Shown piece by piece: positions 7,294-14,727 of a stretch of DNA of 35,702 bases. The DNA comes from CALXOD01 sp964402715 (lineage in GTDB: Bacteria; Verrucomicrobiota; Lentisphaeria; Victivallales; Victivallaceae), in contig CAYODJ010000022.1 in the NCBI GenBank assembly GCA_964402715.1, positions 1 to 35,702 on the forward strand, written 5' to 3'. Made by a program: the position numbers and the translations under genes. The notes beneath the pieces were generated by a model. It was given only the letters and a program-made list of their open reading frames with translations, searched no databases and was not told the DNA's origin. How positions within the stretch are numbered: the stretch's first letter is position 1; the number at the start of each line of letters is the position of its first letter.

Positions 7294-8292
7294 ATGAGCG
7301 GAGAATTCGATCACGAGCTGACTCTGCAGGTCATGGAGTACGCGCGGGAGCTCGGTTCCGCGCTGACGGGCGTGGCCGACGCGCGGGTTCTGAACGACGT
7401 CCTTGAAAAGGACTTCCGTCCCGAGGACTGTCTGCCGGGGTGCCGTTCGGTGGTGGTGCTGGCGCTCCATATCCCCGACGGAGCGCTGGAGATCATGCGC
7501 CGCGGCAGAATGAACTACAGCTACAACCTGTTCGGATACGCGTATCTGAACCGTGAACTGGATTTCATGATCTACCGCATGACCCTGTTTCTCGAGGACA
7601 GGGGCTACGCCGCGGTGCCGCTTCCGGCGCGCGGCACGCAGTACGGCGCCCGGAAGCCCAAATTCGGTCCGATTTCATACAGGCACTGCGCCGTCGCGGC
7701 CGGTCTGGCCACGTTCGGTCTGAACGGTCTCGCCCTGACGCCGCAGTACGGCTCCCGCCAGCGTTTCGTCGGCATTCCGACCAGCGCTCCTCTGGAGCCG
7801 GCGCGCGAATTCATGGATCAGTCGATATGCGACGGGTGCCTGGAGTGCATCCGCAACTGTCCGGCGCATGCCCTTTCGCTCAATCCGCCGCATGTCTGCC
7901 GAATGGGCGGACGCGTCTACCGCTACGCGGAGTGCGACGCGAACAGGTGCACGCGCATGGCGCGCGGGCTGAGTTCCGAGGTCTGGCGCGGCGCACTGTT
8001 CAATCCGAACGTCGATCTCGCCCCTGCGGAAAATCAGGGAGCCGCCGCTCACTACGAGGATCTGTGGTGCAGACGCGATGCCCGCATACGCGTGAGCGAG
8101 CATGCCGAGGGGACTTACGGAGCCACCCTCTGCGGGCGGTGCATGGCGTTCTGCACCGCGGGTCACGACGCGATGAACCGCAGAATGCGTCCGGGACAGA
8201 CCGCGTTTCAAAACGACGACGTCCTTCACGGCGACGGCACCGTGCGCGTCGCCGACGGAATCAGAAAAATGAGGAGAGGATGTTCATCATGA
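7294..8292 (+). CDS. QueG-like 4Fe-4S protein (epoxyqueuosine reductase superfamily)
   Basis: A 332-residue cytoplasmic protein related to the QueG/reductive-dehalogenase-like ferredoxin family. The region 'YRHCAVAAGLATFGLNGLALTPQYG' (about 129-153) matches the family's characteristic 'AxxAGLGxxGxNxLxLTPxYG' stretch. It is followed by a complete 4Fe-4S motif C179-x2-C182-x2-C185-x3-C189-P. A second cysteine group includes C214, C219 and 'TLCGRCMAFC' near residues 278-285, but it does not make a standard ferredoxin motif. AGGAG precedes the ATG. The stop overlaps the next start (ATGA at 8289-8292). Family members reduce small organic substrates or cobamide cofactors. Its place between an importer and a cystathionine-type lyase suggests it acts on the imported compound; that role is inference. 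True QueG is less likely from this context. Confidence 0.72.
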   Translation: MSGEFDHELTLQVMEYARELGSALTGVADARVLNDVLEKDFRPEDCLPGCRSVVVLALHIPDGALEIMRRGRMNYSYNLFGYAYLNRELDFMIYRMTLFLEDRGYAAVPLPARGTQYGARKPKFGPISYRHCAVAAGLATFGLNGLALTPQYGSRQRFVGIPTSAPLEPAREFMDQSICDGCLECIRNCPAHALSLNPPHVCRMGGRVYRYAECDANRCTRMARGLSSEVWRGALFNPNVDLAPAENQGAAAHYEDLWCRRDARIRVSEHAEGTYGATLCGRCMAFCTAGHDAMNRRMRPGQTAFQNDDVLHGDGTVRVADGIRKMRRGCSS

Positions 8293-9431
8293 AGTTCGAG
8301 ACACTCGCCGTTCACGCCGGCCAGGAGCCGGACGCCGCCACCGGAGCGGTTTCCGTTCCGATTTACCAGACCAGCACTTTCGCCTTCGTCAACGCCGGCC
8401 GTCCGAACAGGGACACGTATTCGCGGGTCAGCAATCCGACCCGGACCGCGCTGGAGACGAGTCTCGCCGCGCTGGAGCACGGGAGGCACGGGTTCGCGTT
8501 CTCCTCGGGGATGGCGGCGGAGACGACCGTTCTGGATCTGCTTTCCGCAGGGGACCGCGTCCTTCTGCACAAGGTGCTGTACGGCGGCACGTACCGTCTT
8601 TTCTCCATGGCCACCGCGGGACGCCGCTACGATCTGGAGTACATCGACACCGGGAATCCCGACGAGCTCCGTTCAGCGCTCGCCGTGCCGACGAAGCTGG
8701 TCTGGATCGAGACACCGTCCAATCCGCTGATGACGCTGATCGACATCAGGGAAACCGCGCGGATTGTCCATGAGGCGGGGGCGCTTCTGCTGATCGACAA
8801 CACGTTTCTGTCGCCGTATTTTCAGAATCCGCTCGACATGGGGGCGGATTTCGTGCTGCATTCGGTTACGAAGTACATAAACGGTCACTCCGACGCCATC
8901 GGGGGCGCGGTCGTCGTCAACGATGACGGACTCGGCGAACGCATCAGATTCCTGCAGAAGTCGCTCGGCACCGGAGCGCAGCCGTTCGACAGCTTCCTGA
9001 TTCTGCGGGGGATCAGGACGATGGCGGTGCGGATGCGCGAGCACAACCGCAACGCGCTGGCCCTGGCGGAATTTCTCGAGAAGCACCCGAAAGTCGAAAA
9101 CGTGCTGCATCCGGGACTGGCGAGCCATCCGCAGCATGATCTGGCGGCGCGGCAGATGCGCGGTTTCGGGGGAACCTTTTCTTTCCGCGTCAGGGGTGGC
9201 GTGCCCGAGGTGCACCGTTTTCTCGACGGTCTCAGGTTCTTCGCCCTGGCGGTTTCGCTGGGCGGGGTCGAGTCGCTCGCGGAGCATCCATGGAGCATGA
9301 CCCACGCGTCGGTTCCGGCGGAATTGAAACTCGCCGCGGGCATAACCGAGAATCTGATCCGCGTCTCGGTCGGGGTCGAGCATATCGACGACCTGCTCGA
9401 GGACGTGTCCGCCGCCCTGGAGAAGGTCTGA
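8289..9431 (+). CDS. Cystathionine gamma-synthase/gamma-lyase family PLP enzyme
   Basis: A 380-residue Cys/Met-metabolism PLP enzyme. K195 in 'HSVTKYINGHSDA' is the Schiff-base lysine, D170 in 'LLIDNTF' binds the pyridine nitrogen, and 'YGGTYRLF' (98-105) carries the active-site tyrosine. The position that is cysteine in methionine gamma-lyase is glycine here, so gamma-synthase or gamma-lyase is preferred. Two starts are possible. ATG 8280 is too close to its ribosome site, so ATG 8289 was chosen; it overlaps the previous stop and sits eight bases from AGAGGA. The stop overlaps the next gene's ATG at 9431. In this operon it could release thiol or sulfide from an imported amino acid, or build cystathionine. 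Confidence 0.85.
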   Translation: MKFETLAVHAGQEPDAATGAVSVPIYQTSTFAFVNAGRPNRDTYSRVSNPTRTALETSLAALEHGRHGFAFSSGMAAETTVLDLLSAGDRVLLHKVLYGGTYRLFSMATAGRRYDLEYIDTGNPDELRSALAVPTKLVWIETPSNPLMTLIDIRETARIVHEAGALLLIDNTFLSPYFQNPLDMGADFVLHSVTKYINGHSDAIGGAVVVNDDGLGERIRFLQKSLGTGAQPFDSFLILRGIRTMAVRMREHNRNALALAEFLEKHPKVENVLHPGLASHPQHDLAARQMRGFGGTFSFRVRGGVPEVHRFLDGLRFFALAVSLGGVESLAEHPWSMTHASVPAELKLAAGITENLIRVSVGVEHIDDLLEDVSAALEKV

Positions 9432-10828
9432 TGGATACGGACGTCCTCGCCGAGCTTGAGTCGATCGTCGGATCCGGGCGGTTAATCGCCGGCGACCCCG
9501 GACGGCTGGAGCCGTTCGCCCATGACGAGATTTCCGGCGGCGGGCACTTCCATCTGCCGGACGCCGTCGTCTTCCCCGGCGACGAGGATCAGATCCGGCG
9601 GATCGTCGCGCTCGCCAACCGCCGCCGCTTCCCCGTCACCGTGCGCGGAGGCGGCACCGGTCTGGCGGGCGGGGCGGTTCCGGTCCGGGGCGGAGTCGTC
9701 GTCGCCATGGATCGTTTCGACCGCGTTCTGGAAATCGACATGCAGTCGCTGACCGTCACGCTGGAGCCTGGCGTCGTGGTCAAGTCGCTGAACGACGCGC
9801 TGGCGGAGAAGGGGCTGACCTTCCCGTGCTTTCCGATCAGCTACGAGAAGTGCACCGTCGGCGGCAACGTCGCCACCAACGCCGGCGGAGGGAAGGCGGT
9901 CAAATACGGCGTGACCGGGCGTTATGTCCTCGGCATGCGGGTCGTCTCCCCGACGGGAGAGGCGCTTGAGCTCGGCGGCAAGCTGCAGAAGAACGTAACC
10001 GGATACAATCTGATGCCGCTGCTGATCGGCTCCGAGGGAACCCTGGGCGTCATCACCCGTCTCACGCTGCGGATAGTTCCGCTGCCGACCGAGCGGATCG
10101 ACCTGCTGGCGTTCTTCCCCGACGATCGGAGCGCCATCGGCGTGGTGCCCAGGCTGATCGCCGACACCGGCGTGGTCCCGGCGTCGATAGAGTACATCGA
10201 CCGGCTCTCCATCGAGGTGACGCGGAAGTTCCTGGCGGATCCGCTCGACTACAGAGACTGCGGCGCGGCCCTGCTGTTTTCGCTCGACGGATGCGATCCG
10301 GCTACCGTGGAGCGGGAATTCGGGACGCTGCGGCGGCATGTGCTGGACTCGGGGGCGCTGGGAATCGAGGAGGGACGCACTCCGGAGCGGAGAGAACAGC
10401 TCTGGGCGGTGCGCCGCAATCTCGGGAAGGCGTTCCGCGCCGCATCCGAGTTTCAGACCTGCGAGGACGTCACCGTGCCGCCCGGAAAGCTTCCGGAGAT
10501 GCTGGAATCTCTGCGGCTGATCGCGGGGGAATTCGGAATTCGGATCCCGACGTTCGGACATGCCGGCGACGGCAATCTGCATCCGCGCGTCGTCGCTCCG
10601 CCGGAGTGGACCCGCGAGTGCTGGGAGACGACGCTTCCTCTGATTTTCGAGGCGATGTACCGCGCGGCGCACGCACTCGGCGGCCAGATCTCCGGAGAAC
10701 ACGGCATCGGGGAGAAGCGGCGCGGCTTCATTCATCTGACCGTGCCCGAGGAGAATCTCGCCTGGATGCGGACGATCAAGCACGCGCTCGATCCGCGCGG
10801 CGTCATGAATCCCGGAAAAATCTTCTGA
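9431..10828 (+). CDS. FAD-linked oxidase, GlcD / D-lactate dehydrogenase type
   Basis: A 465-residue flavoenzyme of the FAD_binding_4 plus FAD-oxidase C-terminal family. The FAD phosphate loop is 'VRGGGTGLAGGAVP' (71-84), with 'GNVATNAGG' downstream. The C-terminal domain has 'FGHAGDGNLHP' and 'ISGEHGIGEKR', including the histidines typical of GlcD and D-2-hydroxyacid dehydrogenases. It oxidises a 2-hydroxy acid to the 2-oxo acid. No GlcE or GlcF partner is encoded here, so the electron acceptor is unknown. The ATG overlaps the preceding stop (TGATG), making it the last gene of the importer 2 operon. A hydroxy acid such as lactate or sulfolactate would fit, but the substrate is inferred from context only. 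Confidence 0.85.
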   Translation: MDTDVLAELESIVGSGRLIAGDPGRLEPFAHDEISGGGHFHLPDAVVFPGDEDQIRRIVALANRRRFPVTVRGGGTGLAGGAVPVRGGVVVAMDRFDRVLEIDMQSLTVTLEPGVVVKSLNDALAEKGLTFPCFPISYEKCTVGGNVATNAGGGKAVKYGVTGRYVLGMRVVSPTGEALELGGKLQKNVTGYNLMPLLIGSEGTLGVITRLTLRIVPLPTERIDLLAFFPDDRSAIGVVPRLIADTGVVPASIEYIDRLSIEVTRKFLADPLDYRDCGAALLFSLDGCDPATVEREFGTLRRHVLDSGALGIEEGRTPERREQLWAVRRNLGKAFRAASEFQTCEDVTVPPGKLPEMLESLRLIAGEFGIRIPTFGHAGDGNLHPRVVAPPEWTRECWETTLPLIFEAMYRAAHALGGQISGEHGIGEKRRGFIHLTVPEENLAWMRTIKHALDPRGVMNPGKIF

Positions 10829-10892
10829 ACGCGCGGCCGCTTCCGAGCGCCGCGGCGGACGGAGCGGCTCCCTGGCACCGCATGCGTCCGCG

Positions 10893-12089
10893 TCACAGTC
10901 CGACCTTGACGAACGCCTGGTCAAGATCCGACATTATGTCCTCCGGCTCCTCCAGACCCGTGCTGAAGCGGATGAATCCCTTTCTGAATTTCTCAGGATA
11001 AAGGAGGATGCGCTCGTCGTAGCTCGGCTGCGGGAAGATCAGACTTTCGTCATGTCCGAGCGACACGGCGAACGTCACTATCCTCAGCGCGGCGCACAGC
11101 CGCTCCACGGTTCTGTCGTCCGCGGCGACGCCGAACGAGATCACGCCGCCGAAACCGTTCCGCATCTGCCGCGCGGCCGTCGCATGGCCAGGATTCCCGG
11201 GGAGCCCCGGATAGGACACGAAAGTGATGTTCCGGCGCCTCTCCAGCCATTCCGCGATCTTCAGCGCGGACTCGTTGATGCGCCGCATCCTCAGCGGAAA
11301 GGTGACGGCCCCCCTGAAGATCTGCCAGGCGTTGAACGGGCTGATGACGCCGCCGGTGTTGACCTGCGCCTCATACCGTATGCGGTCCATCGTCTCGAGG
11401 TCGTCGGAGATGATCGCGCCGCCCTGCGCGTCTCCGTGTCCGTTGATGAATTTCGTCAGCGACTCCACGACGAAATCCGCGCCGAGCCGCAGCGGCTTCT
11501 GGTTGTAGGGGGAAGCGAAAGTGTTGTCCACGGATAGCGTCGCGCCGTTGCGGTGGGCGATTTCGGCGACGGCCTCGATGTCCGTCACGCCGTTGACGGG
11601 ATTGTCCGGAGTCTCGATGTGGACGAGACGCGTCCCCGGCGTGACCGCTCTCCCGACCTCGTCAAGGTCCGTCATGTCCGCCATGACCGTCTCCACGCCG
11701 AACTTGCGGTTGAACAGCTCGTGGAACATCCGGTAGACCGCCATGTAGCTGACCTTCGGATAGACGACCCTGTCGCCGGTCTTCAGAAGCGTCCAGAACA
11801 GGGCATGGAGCGCGGCGACGCCGCTGGCGAGCGCGACGGCGTCGCCGGCCCCGTGCATGGCGGCGATCTTCTCCTCCAGCCAGTGCTGATTCGGGTTGCC
11901 GTTCCTCGAGTACATGAGAAGATCGGTCGACGAATAGTTGACGTCGGAGAGATCGTCGGGCAGCCTGAAGCTGTTCGCCATGTGGAGCGGTCTCCGCACG
12001 GCGCCGGTTTCCGCGTCGCAGTCCGTACCCGTGTGCACCGCCTGCGTCGCGATCCCGCAGTCTCCGAACCTGTTTTTCCTCGCAGTCAT
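10893..12089 (-). CDS. Transsulfuration-type PLP enzyme, divergent subfamily
   Basis: A 398-residue member of the Cys/Met-metabolism PLP family. K213 in 'ESLTKFINGHGDA' is the expected PLP lysine, and 'LSVDNTFASPY' supplies the cofactor aspartate. The usual 'YGGTY' loop is replaced by 'YMAVY' (115-119): the tyrosine stays but the glycine pair is lost, so substrate preference may differ from MetB, MetC or methionine gamma-lyase. It is the last gene of the leftward sulfur operon, 82 bases after the DUF1847 gene, and it converges with the FAD oxidase. GGAGG lies about ten bases before the ATG. Confidence 0.82.
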   Translation of the reverse strand: MTARKNRFGDCGIATQAVHTGTDCDAETGAVRRPLHMANSFRLPDDLSDVNYSSTDLLMYSRNGNPNQHWLEEKIAAMHGAGDAVALASGVAALHALFWTLLKTGDRVVYPKVSYMAVYRMFHELFNRKFGVETVMADMTDLDEVGRAVTPGTRLVHIETPDNPVNGVTDIEAVAEIAHRNGATLSVDNTFASPYNQKPLRLGADFVVESLTKFINGHGDAQGGAIISDDLETMDRIRYEAQVNTGGVISPFNAWQIFRGAVTFPLRMRRINESALKIAEWLERRRNITFVSYPGLPGNPGHATAARQMRNGFGGVISFGVAADDRTVERLCAALRIVTFAVSLGHDESLIFPQPSYDERILLYPEKFRKGFIRFSTGLEEPEDIMSDLDQAFVKVGL

Positions 12090-12171
12090 TCCGGTTCATC
12101 CTCCCCGGCGGGTCGCCGGCTTCCCCGCCGCGTACCGGATCCCGTCCGCCGGCGGATCTCCGGCGCCGGGT

Positions 12172-12867
12172 TCAGCCCCTGCCGGTTCCGCTGCGCGGCG
12201 ACGGGAACGTCTTTTCGTCAAGAACGCGCTTGTAGTAGAATTTCGAGGTGTAGATCGCCGCCGCCGGATTATGACCGAGAACGCGATCCTTGACGATGAA
12301 CGTCACCGCCGGCGCCTTGCTGTGGCGGGTGAAGATCGCGTCGTGGCCGACGCACAGCCCGACCAGGACGTTCAAATCCGACTTCCAGTCGTTGAGGACC
12401 TCGGCCTGGAGCGCCGGATTGCAGCATGACTCGTTGCATCCGGGGCATACCTTCAGCCCGTCGGGGATGCCGATCTCCGTCTTGTCGACGGCGCCGACCT
12501 TGCAGATGACCGTCTTGGTCTCGATTCCGGCCGTCCGCACGATTCCGGCGTAGACGGTCGACTCGTCGAGCAGCCCGATGCAGCTGGCGATGCCGAGCTT
12601 CTTCACGCCGAGCTTCATCGCGAACCGGATCGTCTCCTCGAGACGCGTCAGCCGCCCGTAATACTCCCCCTCGATTTCCGCGGCGGCCCGGGCGATTCTG
12701 CCGTCGATGCTGTCGCTCCGGTACAGGTTTCGCGTGACTTCGGCGGCGTCATGGTACTCCTCGGTCAGGCAGAAAGCGGGATAGCGCTTCTCCCTCCGGT
12801 AGCAGTTGCGGACCGCGCATTCGGAACAGCTCAGCCCGCGTTTTTTGTCGTCAGCTTTTTTCGGCAT
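12172..12867 (-). CDS. DUF1847 family cysteine-rich protein
   Basis: A 231-residue protein recognised as DUF1847. The N-terminal cysteine cluster is C14-x2-C17-x4-C22 and C33 (in 'LSCSECAVRNCYRR'). A second group is 'KVCPGCNESCCNP', followed by 'GLCVGHDAIFTRHS' and 'DRVLGHNPAAAIY'. These suggest a bound metal or Fe-S centre. The family's biochemical role is not known to me. I chose ATG 12867 because the conserved domain begins just after it. An in-frame ATG at 12921 would add 18 residues but has no ribosome site. It lies inside the leftward sulfur operon, after two hairpins that separate it from the ThiS-like gene, so it may be partly independent. Confidence 0.75.
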   Translation of the reverse strand: MPKKADDKKRGLSCSECAVRNCYRREKRYPAFCLTEEYHDAAEVTRNLYRSDSIDGRIARAAAEIEGEYYGRLTRLEETIRFAMKLGVKKLGIASCIGLLDESTVYAGIVRTAGIETKTVICKVGAVDKTEIGIPDGLKVCPGCNESCCNPALQAEVLNDWKSDLNVLVGLCVGHDAIFTRHSKAPAVTFIVKDRVLGHNPAAAIYTSKFYYKRVLDEKTFPSPRSGTGRG

Positions 12868-12944
12868 TTTTCCGCAGATTCCTGATGATTTCGTCTTTCG
12901 GTTTTCATGACGGCCGGGCATTCCGGGCCGGCAGGCGGCGTTCG

Positions 12945-12973
12945 GTGCGCACGGATCCGCCGCCCGTGCGCAC
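12945..12973. other. Strong hairpin, 10-bp perfect stem
   Basis: GTGCGCACGG (12945-12954) pairs with CCGTGCGCAC (12964-12973) around a nine-base loop. The arms also contain the self-complementary GTGCGCAC. No T run follows on either strand. It lies between the ThiS-like gene and the DUF1847 gene and could limit read-through or serve as an RNA processing site. Confidence 0.5.
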
Positions 12974-13077
12974 GGCCGAGAAAGAAGATCGTGTGTCCAT
13001 CATGCCGTGATCGCAACGGCGACCGCAGCGGGCGGATCCACCCGGAACGACCGGCGGCGGCCGGTTTCGGGCGGATC

Positions 13078-13106
13078 ATCGCCGCCGTCCGTCCGACGGC
13101 GGCGAT
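13078..13106 (-). terminator. hairpin after the ThiS-like gene, 12-bp perfect stem without T run
   Basis: ATCGCCGCCGTC (13078-13089) pairs with GACGGCGGCGAT (13095-13106) around a five-base loop, 36 bases beyond the ThiS-like stop. The missing T run means it is not a classical intrinsic terminator. A hairpin of this strength could still stabilise or end the cysK-metY-thiS message. Confidence 0.4.
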
Positions 13107-13142
13107 CCGGCGTCCCACGTGTCAGCCGGATCGCGCCTTCGG

Positions 13143-13349
13143 TCAGCCGCCCCCCACCATTGAGAACACGTTCACCGTGTCTCCGGACTGCAGGACGCGG
13201 GACTCGGGCAGGCTTCCGCCCGTCAGGACATCCCCGTTCCATTCCACGACAAGGTGTTCCAGCGCGATCCGGCGCAGCTTCAGGAACGCGATCAGGGACG
13301 AACCCTCGTCGACTGATTCCGTCTTGCCGTTGAACTGAAAATTCACCAT
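13143..13349 (-). CDS. ThiS/MoaD-like sulfur carrier protein
   Basis: A 68-residue ubiquitin-fold sulfur carrier. 'VNFQFNGKTESVDEGSSLIAFL' is the typical ThiS N-terminus, 'FNGDV'-like 'WNGDVL' sits mid-chain, and the chain ends in VGGG, giving the glycine tail that is adenylated and thiocarboxylated. ThiS normally ends GG, so the third glycine is an extra residue. The ribosome site GAGGG overlaps the metY stop 12 bases upstream, so it is coupled to metY and not to any thiazole gene. No ThiF, ThiG or ThiH is present in the window. In Wolinella a ThiS-like protein (HcyS) supplies sulfide to MetY for homocysteine synthesis; the arrangement here suggests the same role. Thiamine synthesis remains the alternative. 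Confidence 0.8.
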   Translation of the reverse strand: MVNFQFNGKTESVDEGSSLIAFLKLRRIALEHLVVEWNGDVLTGGSLPESRVLQSGDTVNVFSMVGGG

Positions 13350-13361
13350 GGCGTCCGTCCC

Positions 13362-14651
13362 TCAGATCTGCTGCAGCGCGTCGTCGAGAGCGCCGATGAT
13401 GTCGTCTATGTGCTCCAGTCCGATGGAGAGACGCACCAGTTCCGGCGTGAGTCCGGCCTTGCGCTGATCGTCGTCAGACAGCTGCGAGTGAGTCGTGCTG
13501 GCCGGGTGAATGATCAGACTCTTCGCGTCTCCGACGTTCGCGAGAATGCTGAAGAGCTTGATGCTGTCGACCAGCTTGATGCCTTCCGCGCTGCCGCCCT
13601 TGACGCCGAAGACGACCATGCCTCCCGCTCCGTCCGGCAGATATTTCCGCGCGAGCTCATATGACGGATCGCCCGGGAGTCCGGGATAGCGCACCCACGC
13701 CACCTTGGGATGCTTCTTCAGGAATTCCGCCACCTTGAGAGCGTTGGAGCTGTGCCGCTCCATGCGCAGCGGAAGCGATTCGACGCCCTGGAGGAAGAGC
13801 CACGCGGCGTCCGGGGCCAGCGTCGGTCCCTGGTTGCGCAGGCCGACGGTGCGCAGCCTCAGGATGAAAGCCAGAGGATTCATCGCCCCCAGGTCGTGCG
13901 CGAAACGCAGGCCGTGGTAGCCGCGGTCGGGCTCGTTGAAGAGAGAGAATTTCGTGTCGGTCCAGTCGAAGTTTCCGGCGTCGACAACCGCCCCCCCGAT
14001 GCCCGCTCCGTGGCCGCCGATCCATTTGGACAGCGAGTGGATCACGACGTTGGCGCCGTGTTCGATGGGCCGCAGCAGCGTCGGCGGGGTGAAAGTCGCG
14101 TCGACGATCAGCGGAAGATGATGCTTCCTCGCGATGGACGCGTACTTCTCGATGTCGGCGACATCCAGCACCGGATTCCCCACGGTCTCGATGTAGATCG
14201 CGCGGGTCCTCTCGTTGACGGCCGCCTCGGTGGCCGCGAAGTCGTTGACCGGCGCGAAACGGACCGTGATGCCCTGCTTGGGCAGGATGGCGTCGAACTG
14301 CGTGAACGTGCCGCCGTAGAGATTGTTGGCGGAGACCAGTTCGTCTCCCTGCTGGAGGATGTTGGTTATGGCGAAGTAAATCGCCGCCGTGCCGCTGGAC
14401 AGCGTCAGCGCCGCGGCGCCGCCGTCCAGCTGGGCCAGGCGTTTCTCCAGAACGTCGTTGGTCGGGTTCATCAGGCGGGCGTAGATGTTCCCCGTCTCCC
14501 TGAGGCCGAACAGGTCGGCTCCGTGCTTGGAGTTTCTGAAATTGTAGGCCGTGGTGCGGTAGACCGGCACGGCGCGGGCGAGGGTGGTCGGTTCGATTTC
14601 CTGTCCGGCGTGGATCGCCAGCGTGTCGATGTGATATTTCCGGCTGCTCAT
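13362..14651 (-). CDS. metY: O-acetylhomoserine sulfhydrylase (aminocarboxypropyltransferase)
   Basis: A 429-residue PLP enzyme that makes homocysteine from O-acetylhomoserine and a sulfide donor. K209 in 'HSLSKWIGGHGAG' is the PLP lysine, 'LYGGTFTQF' (111-119) the active-site loop, and the N-terminal 'DTLAIHAGQEIEPTT' and overall length fit OAH sulfhydrylases. The usual 'VDNTF' is 'VDATF' here. ATG 14651 was chosen because GAGGAG lies eight bases before it; ATG 14657 is too close to the site. It follows cysK after 76 bases and precedes the ThiS-like gene by 12 bases, which points to carrier-bound sulfur as the donor. Confidence 0.9.
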   Translation of the reverse strand: MSSRKYHIDTLAIHAGQEIEPTTLARAVPVYRTTAYNFRNSKHGADLFGLRETGNIYARLMNPTNDVLEKRLAQLDGGAAALTLSSGTAAIYFAITNILQQGDELVSANNLYGGTFTQFDAILPKQGITVRFAPVNDFAATEAAVNERTRAIYIETVGNPVLDVADIEKYASIARKHHLPLIVDATFTPPTLLRPIEHGANVVIHSLSKWIGGHGAGIGGAVVDAGNFDWTDTKFSLFNEPDRGYHGLRFAHDLGAMNPLAFILRLRTVGLRNQGPTLAPDAAWLFLQGVESLPLRMERHSSNALKVAEFLKKHPKVAWVRYPGLPGDPSYELARKYLPDGAGGMVVFGVKGGSAEGIKLVDSIKLFSILANVGDAKSLIIHPASTTHSQLSDDDQRKAGLTPELVRLSIGLEHIDDIIGALDDALQQI

Positions 14652-14727
14652 GTACATGTCTCCTCGATTCGATGGTTCAGTGTCGTGAATTCCGTTCCGG
14701 ATTCGCCGTCTCAAATACGCGGCAGGC

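Noticed and set aside
8289..9431. Methionine gamma-lyase
   Set aside because: The active-site loop reads YGGTY, without the cysteine expected for methionine gamma-lyase; cystathionine-type activity is the safer call.
10855..10891. Bidirectional terminator between the converging FAD oxidase and PLP genes
   Set aside because: A 7-bp stem (GCGGACG/CGTCCGC) with a 23-base loop and no T run is too weak to call.
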